DNA of 34,782 nt, from positions 1-34,782 of IMG/VR virus record IMGVR_UViG_3300026097_000055. One strand, written 5' to 3'. The position numbers were made by a program, and so were the translations under genes. A model generated the notes under the pieces. The model saw only the letters and a list, made by a program, of their open reading frames with translations. It searched no databases and was not told the origin of the DNA. The stretch comes from a virus. Below, piece after piece: positions 1 to 8,154 of the stretch (its first letter is position 1; each line of letters opens with the position of its first letter).

Positions 1-458
1 TCAACAACGATATCACGACCTGTTTCAGGATGTGTAATATCACCGTAATCAGGATCTGCGATATATCCAAGTAGTTGTTCATATACTTGTTTACCGAATC
101 CCCAATATTTGATACCCTCTCCTTCTTCACCACGAACTAAAACAGGAACAAATGTTCTCATCTTTGGTTCAAACTTTTTGGATTGGATATACGATTCACG
201 ATCACCTGTTTTTCGTAAATCTAATGCAAACTCATAAATCGGGTCTTGGTCACCAAACGACATAGGTGAAACAAAGTTCTTACCACCAAAATCATAATGG
301 AAGTAAAGTTCGATGAATGGGTTAGATGGGTTATCCTTATATGGAAGGATACGAACTGTTTGTGTACCAGGAGTTGGTTTCCACAAAAGGTTCTGTCGTG
401 TGTTTTTGTTTTGCAGCTTATCGAGTTTTGCCTTAATGGCAGAGATATCAAGAGACAT
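1..458 (-). CDS. 32: ssDNA-binding protein gp32, N-terminal part (cut by window edge)
   Basis: The reading frame opens at ATG 458-456 and runs off the left edge, giving 152 residues. It begins MSLDISAIKAKLDKLQ and continues with a basic segment (KNTRQNLLWKP), the strand-rich block TVRILPYK and GIKYWGFGKQVYEQLLGYI. This is the gp32 OB-fold pattern: RFLP-like strand, then W-FGK-W/Y helix. In T4-like phages gp32 coats single-stranded DNA at the fork and during recombination and represses its own translation. The visible part has no cysteine, so the structural zinc site of T4 gp32 is absent, as I recall for several marine relatives. An AAGGA ribosome site sits at 467-471. The gene has its own leader and a sigma70-like promoter, unlike its neighbours. 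Identification is by pattern, not search; confidence is good because the basic N-terminus, strand order and gene context agree. Confidence 0.8.
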   Translation of the reverse strand, partial: MSLDISAIKAKLDKLQNKNTRQNLLWKPTPGTQTVRILPYKDNPSNPFIELYFHYDFGGKNFVSPMSFGDQDPIYEFALDLRKTGDRESYIQSKKFEPKMRTFVPVLVRGEEGEGIKYWGFGKQVYEQLLGYIADPDYGDITHPETGRDIVV

Positions 459-467
459 AGTATGTTT

Positions 468-492
468 CCTTATTTGTTAATTGTTATTTGTT
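468..492 (-). promoter_or_regulatory. Heptad-repeat leader next to the gp32 ribosome site (putative autoregulatory operator)
   Basis: On the coding strand three 7-base units AACAAAT, AACAATT, AACAAAT follow each other without gap (492-472) and run directly into the AAGG ribosome site. The stretch is nearly free of G and cannot fold. T4 gp32 represses its mRNA by cooperative binding to an unstructured A/U-rich leader covering the ribosome site, so this is the expected kind of target. The role is inferred; the repeat is directly visible. Confidence 0.5.
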
Positions 493-506
493 ATTGCTCA
501 ATTACT

Positions 507-534
507 AATATACGAAGAATAACTACAAAGTCAA
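507..534 (-). promoter_or_regulatory. sigma70-like promoter for gp32
   Basis: On the coding strand TTGACT (534-529) is followed after 16 bases by TATATT (512-507), close to host consensus -35 and -10 boxes. Transcription would start near base 500 and give a leader of about 40 bases carrying the heptad repeats. The -35 box overlaps the last codons of the upstream 128-residue gene. None of the TATATTTAT motifs used elsewhere in the window is present here, which fits gp32 being needed earlier than structural genes. Confidence 0.55.
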
Positions 535-917
535 ATTTCTATGATTGTATCTAACTTCGTCGGTATTTGTCGTAATCCGTAATCATCCGTTAATAATAAC
601 GAATTTCTGTACTTATTCCAATTTAATTGATGGGTGGTATCCATAACACCAACTTCTTCTAATATTGCTGTGTTTACAGCGTTGATTGTATAGAGTGTGT
701 TGGTTTCTTTCTTCCGATGAACAAGGATTGTCCGTTCAGGTTTGATGGGATAGTGTTTTTTAATAATATTGTAAGTTAAGAACATCTCTCGTGGATTATC
801 ACCATTTCGTAAAACAAAGATACGATCATCTCTGAACTCATAGATGTTCTTTATATCTTGAATAGTTCTATGTAAAAACTTTTCGGTAGTAAAGGTGAGT
901 AAGAGTTGTGAGTTCAT
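531..917 (-). CDS. Conserved-looking small protein of unknown function (128 aa)
   Basis: I do not recognise this protein. It starts MNSQLLLTFTTEKFLHRTIQ and ends LDTIIEI. It alternates predicted strands and helices and has the block RTILVHRKKETNTLYTINAV and a C-terminal stretch WNKYRNSLLLTDDYGLRQIP. There is no signal peptide, membrane segment or cysteine pair. Its ATG shares one base with the TAA of the 555-residue gene (TAATG), so translation is probably coupled. It lies between that gene and gp32, a place where T4-like phages keep replication and late-transcription factors (gp33, gp59, RegA). Size and basic charge would suit a small nucleic-acid-binding factor, but no motif supports that. 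Confidence 0.6.
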   Translation of the reverse strand: MNSQLLLTFTTEKFLHRTIQDIKNIYEFRDDRIFVLRNGDNPREMFLTYNIIKKHYPIKPERTILVHRKKETNTLYTINAVNTAILEEVGVMDTTHQLNWNKYRNSLLLTDDYGLRQIPTKLDTIIEI

Positions 918-2584
918 TAATAAACTTGTTGATTTGCTTCTGAAAGTTTTTTAGCAAATCTATCATCCATTTGCATTTCAAATTTTATCTGGCCGCCATA
1001 TCCTCTACCATCTTCTCTAATTCCAATTTTGGCAATAGGTATTACTTCATCACCGACCTTCGCTCTATAACCAAGAAATGGTGGGTTGCCTGATACCGCG
1101 ACTAAACTTTCTTTTATCTTATCATAGTCAGATGTACCAAATATATTTTCCATCGTTTTTCTGTCAAGTGAATATTCACCGATTGCCATGGTTTCTTCAC
1201 CATCAGATATTGACTTTAAGGGGAACTCTTCACGTATTGAATTTAACATACCCTCACGCATGTTTGAATTTTCAGTAATCGCTTTAACTGATTTTTCTAC
1301 AAATTCCTCATGTGCTTTTTTATCTTGTTGTATTACTTTTTTAGCATCTTCATTTCCTTTAGATGCCATAACTTGTGCTATTGTAAATAATACTTTTTGT
1401 TTAGATCTACTATTACCCTGAAGTGCTTCTTCTAAACTAAGATTTTTACTATCTAATACTTTTTGTATTTTTTTACCATCTTCTGTTTTCAAAAAAGATT
1501 GAACTTCTTTTAAATTATCTTCTACAAAATTTATATTTCTTTGTCGTTGGTTGTCTCTGTATACATTTTGATTAATATCATCAGGTAAATTTTCATCCCA
1601 CTTAGAAAACTCCCCTGCACCTGAATTCAAAAAGTTAACTTTTGTAGATTTTTTAAGTGAAACTTCATCTAAGATTTCTCGCCCATCTTCAGTTTTTATT
1701 TTAAAGTAAACATCAGTAGAAAATCCTTTGTTAGTTTTGTAATCGGAGAGGCCAAGTGCAGAAACGTCATCTTCTGTATCCCACGCGGCTGCTATGATTT
1801 CGGCATTAGGATATTCATTACGAATTCTATTCAATATTGCTTTTCTATTATTTACAGCAGATTTAACCCAACTTTTGTCAACCGATCGAGTTGAAGGTTT
1901 TTTCAACTTAGGATTTTCCGACACTAAATTATCAATATATGTATTAAGTGATTGTTCAAAATTTGATACTTCTTCATCTGACATTGTTGTCATCATCATA
2001 GTCATTAACTCTCCTGCTTGTGCAGAAATACGACCTGCACCACCCGGTAAATCACTATAATGTCCCCACTTAGCAGCCTCACCCTTCGGTTGTGTGTTCA
2101 TAATTCTTTCAAACGCCGATAGATACTTTTTAGGGAATTTTGGATTGTTTGTTATACTATCAGGTAATTCATATGGAGGTGGTGGCGTGGGGTTTGCAAA
2201 TTTCTCATTTTTCGACTGAAATTCCTGGTCACTTGGTTGAATTTCACTTGTAAAGGTGTCAGATTGTAATGTATCAACATCAGACAATGTTTTGTCTTTT
2301 CCAGCAATCACTCTTTTTTCACGATCTGTATCTGTTTTTACATCTGGTTCATCGGTGGATACTCCCTTTTCTGCTTTTGATGCAGCGTCATCACCAAATC
2401 TAACACTAACGTGTTTTCTGGCAATGTCATATACTTGTGGGTCTCTTTCTTTATATCCCAAGGCAGATTTTACTTTGATTTTCTTACCAGTTTTTGGATT
2501 TATAAAACTTTTATTGAGGATAGTTTCCATATCCTCTTCTTCAGTCAGAAATAAACTAGTGATAAACTGCCTGTATAAATTCAT
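917..2584 (-). CDS. Putative head-packaged protein with a PD-(D/E)XK-like nuclease segment (555 aa)
   Basis: The N-terminus MNLYRQFITSLFLTEEED resembles the capsid-targeting peptides of T4 internal head proteins (MKTYQEFIAE) and contains FLTE, the same four residues at which T4 gp21 cuts gp23. Residues 24-56 carry a short phage module (NPKTGKKIKVKSALGY). Residues 80-150 are low-complexity, acidic and proline-rich. Residues 235-345 look like a compact alpha/beta domain with D291 in STDVYFKI and E307 to K311 in DEVSLKK, suggestive of a PD-(D/E)XK nuclease core, although spacing is not canonical. A strand-rich C-terminus (495-545) is unassigned. The gene is preceded by the TATATTTAT motif and coupled by TAATG to the next gene. 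CDS call is certain; nuclease and packaging roles are inferences. Confidence 0.6.
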   Translation of the reverse strand: MNLYRQFITSLFLTEEEDMETILNKSFINPKTGKKIKVKSALGYKERDPQVYDIARKHVSVRFGDDAASKAEKGVSTDEPDVKTDTDREKRVIAGKDKTLSDVDTLQSDTFTSEIQPSDQEFQSKNEKFANPTPPPPYELPDSITNNPKFPKKYLSAFERIMNTQPKGEAAKWGHYSDLPGGAGRISAQAGELMTMMMTTMSDEEVSNFEQSLNTYIDNLVSENPKLKKPSTRSVDKSWVKSAVNNRKAILNRIRNEYPNAEIIAAAWDTEDDVSALGLSDYKTNKGFSTDVYFKIKTEDGREILDEVSLKKSTKVNFLNSGAGEFSKWDENLPDDINQNVYRDNQRQRNINFVEDNLKEVQSFLKTEDGKKIQKVLDSKNLSLEEALQGNSRSKQKVLFTIAQVMASKGNEDAKKVIQQDKKAHEEFVEKSVKAITENSNMREGMLNSIREEFPLKSISDGEETMAIGEYSLDRKTMENIFGTSDYDKIKESLVAVSGNPPFLGYRAKVGDEVIPIAKIGIREDGRGYGGQIKFEMQMDDRFAKKLSEANQQVY

Positions 2585-2598
2585 ATCATAGATTTTTG

Positions 2599-2617
2599 TA
2601 TAAGTATAAATATAAAG
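2599..2617 (-). promoter_or_regulatory. TATATTTAT-type motif upstream of the 555-aa gene
   Basis: The coding strand reads CTTTATATTTATACTTATA, ending 14 bases before the ATG at 2584. It fills the gap between the polymerase-like gene and the next unit. It is one of the best copies of the motif repeated across the window. Confidence 0.5.
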
Positions 2618-3901
2618 TTATGAGATATCCTTCATATTTTTATAGTCATTTCCATACTTTACAGAAACTTTGAGTTGGTTTTTCTCTAATATGGATTTGA
2701 TGTCCGTTAAAACTGATTTAGGATCGTGTGGGGAATAATCAATTAAGAAGCTATCATATGTGTATAACACCATCTTACTCTTATATTCACGAAGATACTG
2801 ATTAAGTTCTCTCAATTTCATAAAGTTGATTTCACTTTCCAAATTTTGTAGGAAGTAGTTAAACATTTTGGTTTTGTTCATGCCTTCCGTTGGAATTGTT
2901 CGTTTCAGTATTGGTGTAATCATATGGTCTTTACCCTCAAAGGTATCAATGAACTCATTGACTTTGGAAAAGAACTCAATATCTTTAACTTCCGTCATAT
3001 CTCCATACAAATAGTAGAACGTTAGTTTCTTACTTTCTTCTAACTCTTCGTCCGTCAATTCATCTTTACCGAAGTATTGTTGTCCTAACCAATAGTGTGG
3101 TGAAATTCCCTCTGGTCGTTCGATCTTTAAGTAGTTGGATATCATAGTAGGGTGGAATGCTTCGTAGTCGTAGAGGAAGAGTTTGCCCCCCTCATAACGA
3201 GATGTGTAATGTGTTCGAGTATCATCACTTTTGTTGAGTGCAGCATAGTTGATTCCACCAAACCGATTGGATGGACGACCTGTTGTAGTGAATAAGTTGT
3301 ATTGTGTGTATTGTAGTCCGTTATCTTTGTGGTAAATACCTGATTTTTCTATGTCTGCAAATGTTTCAATCACTTTTTCGTATTGTGGGTATGATTTCTC
3401 TAATGTAGATTCACGATACTGATAGAAGGTCTCGCAGATATCATTTTGTTCTACCCATTTATTGACTTCATCAAATAGTCGTGGAAGTGGTATAATGGTG
3501 TTGATGTTAGAAAACCTTTCCCACTTATGGTAATATTGTTGGAATAAATGTGGTTCACTGTATGTAAATCCTTTGTAATAGGTAATGAGTTGTAAGTCGT
3601 ATAGTCCGTTGAGTTTGTTGGTATGGTGGATAAATGATTTCTTATCCCAAACATAGATGTTTTTATCTCTCATTATATTCTCAATATCAAATATCGTAAT
3701 ATCACCTGCTTTCTCACTATGATTGATTGGGATAATAAATCGATACCAACAATGTGTATCTAATATGTAGAGTGCACTGATTTCTTGTCGACAAGGATGA
3801 ACTCTGTTGTCTTTGTAGATAGGAAATAGTATGAAATCAAATAACGAATCGACCTTCTCTTTGAGAATCTCTTTATCGTCTATAATATGTGTTTCAGACA
3901 C
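2618..3901 (-). CDS. Divergent family-A DNA polymerase-like protein (427 aa)
   Basis: The C-terminal half shows the family-A polymerase motifs in correct order: TTTGRPSNRFGGINYAALNK (205-224, the TGRLSS...NLQNIP region), LYDYEAFHPTMIS (243-255, motif A with D245), ESKKLTFYYLYGD (289-301, finger O-helix with K291/K292, Y299 and G300), NKTKMFNYFLQNLESE (342-357, the N..Q helix) and VLYTYDSFLIDY (378-389, motif C with D383). Both catalytic aspartates are kept, while motif C has YDS where HDE is usual. Residues 40-95 may be a decayed 3'-5' exonuclease fold, but only one plausible metal-binding aspartate (D48) is seen. At 427 residues it is shorter than Pol I. T4-like phages normally replicate with family-B gp43, so a family-A enzyme inside a baseplate operon is odd. 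It overlaps the 104-aa gene by eight bases. Confidence 0.75.
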   Translation of the reverse strand: MSETHIIDDKEILKEKVDSLFDFILFPIYKDNRVHPCRQEISALYILDTHCWYRFIIPINHSEKAGDITIFDIENIMRDKNIYVWDKKSFIHHTNKLNGLYDLQLITYYKGFTYSEPHLFQQYYHKWERFSNINTIIPLPRLFDEVNKWVEQNDICETFYQYRESTLEKSYPQYEKVIETFADIEKSGIYHKDNGLQYTQYNLFTTTGRPSNRFGGINYAALNKSDDTRTHYTSRYEGGKLFLYDYEAFHPTMISNYLKIERPEGISPHYWLGQQYFGKDELTDEELEESKKLTFYYLYGDMTEVKDIEFFSKVNEFIDTFEGKDHMITPILKRTIPTEGMNKTKMFNYFLQNLESEINFMKLRELNQYLREYKSKMVLYTYDSFLIDYSPHDPKSVLTDIKSILEKNQLKVSVKYGNDYKNMKDIS

Positions 3902-4208
3902 CTTGATATAACTGAAGTGGGTTGACTATTAGGTTTTTGATTCCGTTGATTTTTTGTTCTGCTTTATCTAACTCTTTTTGGTTAGATGATCGAACAAAAT
4001 CTTCGGTTCCCCTAATATACCACTTTATAATCACTTTTTCAAAATATGGGTTGTCTTTGTATCTGTTGTAATCTCGTTGGGATACTTCTGTAAACTTTCC
4101 ATCGTATCGTCGGACAATATATCGTCGTAAAGAATCACCACTTAAGTTGTATTCAATCTTTTGAAACCGAACTTCTGGTAATGGTTGTTTTGGTATGTTT
4201 ACACTCAT
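3894..4208 (-). CDS. Small basic protein of unknown function (104 aa)
   Basis: This is not recognised. It is rich in arginine and lysine, with the blocks GDSLRRYIVRRYDGKFTEVS and FEKVIIKWYIRGTEDFV, then a helical C-terminal part. There is no membrane segment or cysteine. The start ATG overlaps the stop of the hub gene as ATGA (4205-4208), and its own end overlaps the polymerase-like gene by eight bases. It therefore bridges baseplate genes and the polymerase. It could be a polymerase accessory factor or a small baseplate protein; nothing in the sequence decides. Confidence 0.55.
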   Translation of the reverse strand: MSVNIPKQPLPEVRFQKIEYNLSGDSLRRYIVRRYDGKFTEVSQRDYNRYKDNPYFEKVIIKWYIRGTEDFVRSSNQKELDKAEQKINGIKNLIVNPLQLYQGV

Positions 4209-6796
4209 TCTGAATCTCCATCATCTTCACTTGGTTTAACTCTAAATCGAGCACCAAGTTCTGTTGTCCAATTATCACGAGTTAATGTATGAGTTACTGA
4301 ATAAATGACAAATTCACCTCTGTTATCATATACCGATGTAATACCTTTGGTTTTGAAAAACTCAAGTGGTTGAAATCCACCTAATCCAGGAAACTGAATG
4401 CTGATACCTGTTTCTGCTATTGGTGTAAACTTTGATGAACAAGGTTTGGGTTTTTCTTCTTTATCTGCTTTTTTCTCATCCGAATCAATAGCATCAAAAT
4501 ATAGATCTTTTTTATTATCTATGAGTTCTGCAGTTTCACCGCCCACAAGGTTCAAGAATCCACCAATATCATTTGAACCTGATTCAAAAGTTGCTATTTG
4601 TTCTGATTTATCATCAGGTAATCTACCTTTGTAAACACCAGTAGCTGCATTGACCGATAAACTACCTACTTCAATCCCCTGTTGTAAATCTTCAAAATTA
4701 AATACTTGTTCTAAATTAGATGATTTTACTAAATTTACAGTAAGATATTTTGTAGGGTCATCTTGATATACTTGACCTACAAAGCTTCCACTGGTAAATG
4801 TAGGGTCATTCGGTTGTTTTTTTGTTTTGGATTCTTTTGATGTTTCAATAGATTTAACTATTTCTTTAACTTTTTCATTTCTATAATCAGTTAATTGTAT
4901 ATTATTTTCTTGGTTTTCAAATAACATTAAAGAAAACTTTTTACCTGATTCATCATTGCTTCCAGCAGAAATACTATTAGCATAAACTTGGTCTTGAAAT
5001 AACCCATCTAATGCGAAATCAAAATTTAAATTGGTTACAATACTTTCTTTTTGATTAAACTTAAACGTATAAGTTTTTCGTTTATCATCTTGGTTGATAC
5101 AACGATTAGTGGGGTTTATAATTCTTGTCTTTTGTTTCTTTTCTTTTGTATCATATATTTCGGCAACAACATCACTATAAAAACCACCTGTCGCTGATGA
5201 TATTTTGTTTAACACAGATGTGAGAATATCTCGTTGACTTGCGTTTGGTTTGGTGTAATAACTACCAAACACTTCCAAATCAAAGTAAATATTACGAATA
5301 TCACCACGAACATCACCATTAAATTCTACATCAAATTTCTTTGGTTTGAATGCTTGAAATTCAACTCTTTTTATGAAATTAGCTTTGTTTGTATTTTCCG
5401 CACTATTAGTATATGATTTAAAAAAGTTTTTTATACCCTCACCAACTTCTGCTATAACATCACCAAAATTAACTTCGTTTGAAATCTTTATGTCTGTGAT
5501 TATCGTGTCATATGATTTATAATATGGTGAAAATCCAAGATTAAATTGTGTTAAATTAAATTGAATATCTCCCTCATCATTTATTAACAAGTATTTTGGT
5601 GAAGGAAACATTTCCCTAAACAATATAACCGATTCATCAAATGATTTAATATAAGGATTTATTTTTCGTATAGCACTTTTATCATCTAATTTGATACCTG
5701 CTATTGTAAATAACTCACCCAATCGAACATATCTTTTTAATCCTTTTTTTGTAGGAATTTTTATAACTTTATCAAAGTAATTACCAAAATTTATCGCATC
5801 GGGATTGAATATAGTATCGATTGAACGATATGTGTTTTGTGAAAATTTATCATCTACTTTACCATTTCTGTAATTCCACTTCTCTTTTTCAAAATCATCT
5901 ACATCAGTTTTTAATTTAATTTCTTTATCTTTTCTTAATTTTTCTACATCTTCATCTTCATCTTCTTGTTCTTCATTCTTATCTACTCCACCTGTATCAA
6001 TAGGTGATGCTATTTTTGTCTGTGAAATTGAAACAATATCAATTGATACATCATATCCAAAGTTATCATTTAAAGAAAAGTCAAAATTAGTTACTACGCC
6101 GGGCACATATTCGTAGTTTCCATTATTTTGTTTAATTCGTTGTTCTAACTCATCAAAGAATCCCACTTCTTTATCTTCAGTTTCTTCTTCACCATCTTCG
6201 ACCGTAACCGTTATATCCTCTAAAAAATTTTGTAAATCATCAAAACTCATTAGTGGCATATTCATCGTAGTATTTTTATCACTATACCCCCACTCACAAA
6301 ATATCGTATTACCTGGATGAAGTAAAAATGGTGTAAGAAATTCTAGTTGTTCTAAACTATGACAAGTGAATTGTAGTTTAGCTGTTGTAAAGAATCCAGC
6401 ATCAGCTCCATTCGTTGCTGTGAATCCTGTGAGTTGTGGTGGTGGAACTCGTCTTGGATTTGCAATAGTGATACTATCAAGTGTTTTGAGTTCCGTTCCA
6501 ATTTTTTGATTCTTTTGACTATACGATGAATCAAAGTCCTCTCTCATCTCAAATATAAATCCTTCAACAACAGATTTGTTACAACCTATTTTATCTTTAT
6601 ATGAAACAAGATTATTGGTCTGATCAGTTTTTGTGGATTCGTTAAGTGATAGTTTTTGTAGACAAGTTACTCGTAAAAATGGAAATCGGTTGATAACAGA
6701 ATTCTTACTACCTTCACGATCTTCTAATGCTTTTTTAACCACAGGATTTAGTGGTCGATATAGTAACTCCTCACCATCATTAATTGCCGTAATCAT
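4205..6796 (-). CDS. Large baseplate hub protein (gp27/GpD-like role), 863 aa
   Basis: The N-terminal part has structural features of hub proteins, including PPPQLTGFTATNGADAGFF and TPFLLHPGNTIFCEWGYS (about 117-180). The last 60 residues, with GEFVIYSVTHTLTRDNWTTE, match the usual end of hub/GpD-type proteins, where an SVTH strand precedes a threonine-rich strand. A strongly charged coiled segment (about 265-310, E/D/K rich) splits the protein. It follows the LysM wedge-type gene with one base of overlap and precedes small coupled genes. In phages with contractile tails such hubs join the tube tip to the baseplate and may carry the spike. No lysozyme motif is evident. The exact T4 counterpart (gp27 or another hub part) is uncertain; the baseplate role is inferred from C-terminus and position. 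Confidence 0.55.
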   Translation of the reverse strand: MITAINDGEELLYRPLNPVVKKALEDREGSKNSVINRFPFLRVTCLQKLSLNESTKTDQTNNLVSYKDKIGCNKSVVEGFIFEMREDFDSSYSQKNQKIGTELKTLDSITIANPRRVPPPQLTGFTATNGADAGFFTTAKLQFTCHSLEQLEFLTPFLLHPGNTIFCEWGYSDKNTTMNMPLMSFDDLQNFLEDITVTVEDGEEETEDKEVGFFDELEQRIKQNNGNYEYVPGVVTNFDFSLNDNFGYDVSIDIVSISQTKIASPIDTGGVDKNEEQEDEDEDVEKLRKDKEIKLKTDVDDFEKEKWNYRNGKVDDKFSQNTYRSIDTIFNPDAINFGNYFDKVIKIPTKKGLKRYVRLGELFTIAGIKLDDKSAIRKINPYIKSFDESVILFREMFPSPKYLLINDEGDIQFNLTQFNLGFSPYYKSYDTIITDIKISNEVNFGDVIAEVGEGIKNFFKSYTNSAENTNKANFIKRVEFQAFKPKKFDVEFNGDVRGDIRNIYFDLEVFGSYYTKPNASQRDILTSVLNKISSATGGFYSDVVAEIYDTKEKKQKTRIINPTNRCINQDDKRKTYTFKFNQKESIVTNLNFDFALDGLFQDQVYANSISAGSNDESGKKFSLMLFENQENNIQLTDYRNEKVKEIVKSIETSKESKTKKQPNDPTFTSGSFVGQVYQDDPTKYLTVNLVKSSNLEQVFNFEDLQQGIEVGSLSVNAATGVYKGRLPDDKSEQIATFESGSNDIGGFLNLVGGETAELIDNKKDLYFDAIDSDEKKADKEEKPKPCSSKFTPIAETGISIQFPGLGGFQPLEFFKTKGITSVYDNRGEFVIYSVTHTLTRDNWTTELGARFRVKPSEDDGDSE

Positions 6797-7089
6797 TAGT
6801 TTAAATCTTTAATTTTATTAAATACCGTTTGGATGTTATTTGGTATTCTCAAATTTTTCTTATCAGTAGTGTAAATACTATCAGCAGGTAATTGATTATA
6901 TGCTGATATTACCCACCATAGTGTAGCATCATTAAAAAATCTATTTGCTAATACATCTAATCGTGTATAATCATTTACTTCCACAATAATATCATCACTT
7001 CTTTCTTCAAAAATTGGAAGTATCAAACTTTGATATTGTTGTTTACTATCAAATCTCTTTTTCGTTTTTGTAAATCTTGTCCGACTCAT
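6796..7089 (-). CDS. 53: LysM-type baseplate wedge protein (gp53-like), 97 aa
   Basis: The protein consists of a basic N-terminus and a LysM-like unit. DDIIVEVNDYTRLDVLANRF gives the strand and first helix, FNDATLWWVISAYN the second, and NLRIPNNI the closing strand with its proline. Small LysM proteins with this WWVI/WW signature are baseplate wedge parts in T4 (gp53) and many contractile phages, where the fold holds sheath and baseplate together rather than binding peptidoglycan. It overlaps the preceding gene by four bases (ATGA) and the hub gene by one, consistent with stoichiometric, coupled expression. Length is shorter than T4 gp53, so it may be a minimal version. Confidence 0.65.
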   Translation of the reverse strand: MSRTRFTKTKKRFDSKQQYQSLILPIFEERSDDIIVEVNDYTRLDVLANRFFNDATLWWVISAYNQLPADSIYTTDKKNLRIPNNIQTVFNKIKDLN

Positions 7090-8153
7090 AACCGTGAATT
7101 TGGATTAAACGTTGATGAATTAACTTGATTCGATCTTCTTTCGTTAAAAAGTTTTTCCAATTTATTATTCACATACTGTGGAGCTACTTCAATTTTTTCG
7201 TATGTTGGTGTTTCTTTACTTTGAATAATATCACCTTGAACGGATACTGAAATAATTGATGGTTTACTATCATAAAAAACAACTTCATCTGATGCAGTAT
7301 ATGTAATCGTGCTTAAAAAGAACGGTTGTTTATAAAAATAATCACCAATAGTTAGTTTTAATATTGTCGGTTCAATCATATTTGAATCAGTATACGAAAA
7401 CGGATAAGCTAAACTTGTGAGTGTGTTTAATCGTGAGTATATGTTATTAACATCATTTACATCATTAACAACAACATCAAAGTTAAATGAAACATTTCTC
7501 GTTACACCAGTGTATAAATAAAATGGTTCAGGTCGACCAAAGTAATTTAAGGTATTTTTGTTTACCGTCAAACTATCTGTGAAACCTGTAAAGTTTGCCA
7601 TTCTAAAAATCAATGGTGGAGTTGGTTGTCCATCTGTTTCATTTGTAATATGAAATACAACTAAATGTTTTCTACCATTATCTTCACCAACATAATCTTC
7701 AACTGATTTATTTTGTCGTGTATAAAAGTTTTCAGGTTGAATTTTGGAAGGTGTTCCACCTCTTCTTTCTCTATTTCGTTGGAGAATACGATTAACTGCT
7801 ACACCTGGATTAGTTATTTTGTTTCGTATTTCCGTTTGAATATTTCTTCTAAAAATATCTTTTGCGTCACTCAAACTTCTTGGTAATCCAAGTGCACCTG
7901 AAATAGAGTTTGATATTTGTTTTATAATACCTTGTCGTGTCGGACTAGTTCGTTGTGGTGAGTTTGGTGATACTTCTTTTTCAGGAGTAAAACTGTTTAT
8001 TTGTGCGTTAATCTCTACTTTTTGTTGATTATTGAGATTATCGTAGTTTTGTTTGATGTAGTTTATATCCTCATCAAATGTTCCATCACTAATATCTTTC
8101 AAAAAAGCATCAAGATTTTTTTTATACTGAACTATTTGTTCTTCTATCTTCAT
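7086..8153 (-). CDS. Baseplate tube-initiator protein (gp48/gp54-like), 355 aa
   Basis: Residues 1-155 are helical and charged with no clear fold. From about 160 the protein becomes beta-rich: HLVVFHITNETDGQPTPPLI, YFGRPEPFYLYTGVTRNVSFNFDVVV, then IYSRLNTLTSLAYPFSY and a strand repeat ending with SVQGDII. The pattern of a tube-like beta domain with R-x-(V/I)-x-F-x-F-x-V, placed between tape measure and LysM protein, is that of baseplate tube-completion proteins from which the tail tube grows (T4 gp48 and gp54). It lies one base downstream of the tape-measure stop. A choice between gp48 and gp54 is not possible here. The assignment is by pattern and order only. Confidence 0.55.
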   Translation of the reverse strand: MKIEEQIVQYKKNLDAFLKDISDGTFDEDINYIKQNYDNLNNQQKVEINAQINSFTPEKEVSPNSPQRTSPTRQGIIKQISNSISGALGLPRSLSDAKDIFRRNIQTEIRNKITNPGVAVNRILQRNRERRGGTPSKIQPENFYTRQNKSVEDYVGEDNGRKHLVVFHITNETDGQPTPPLIFRMANFTGFTDSLTVNKNTLNYFGRPEPFYLYTGVTRNVSFNFDVVVNDVNDVNNIYSRLNTLTSLAYPFSYTDSNMIEPTILKLTIGDYFYKQPFFLSTITYTASDEVVFYDSKPSIISVSVQGDIIQSKETPTYEKIEVAPQYVNNKLEKLFNERRSNQVNSSTFNPNSRL

Positions 8154-8154
8154 A

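Noticed and set aside
221-451. 76-codon minus-strand frame near the left edge
   Set aside because: It overlaps the gp32 coding frame, which has the ribosome site and clear family pattern.
3451-3654. 67-codon minus-strand frame inside the polymerase-like gene
   Set aside because: Out-of-frame shadow; the polymerase motifs lie in the longer frame.
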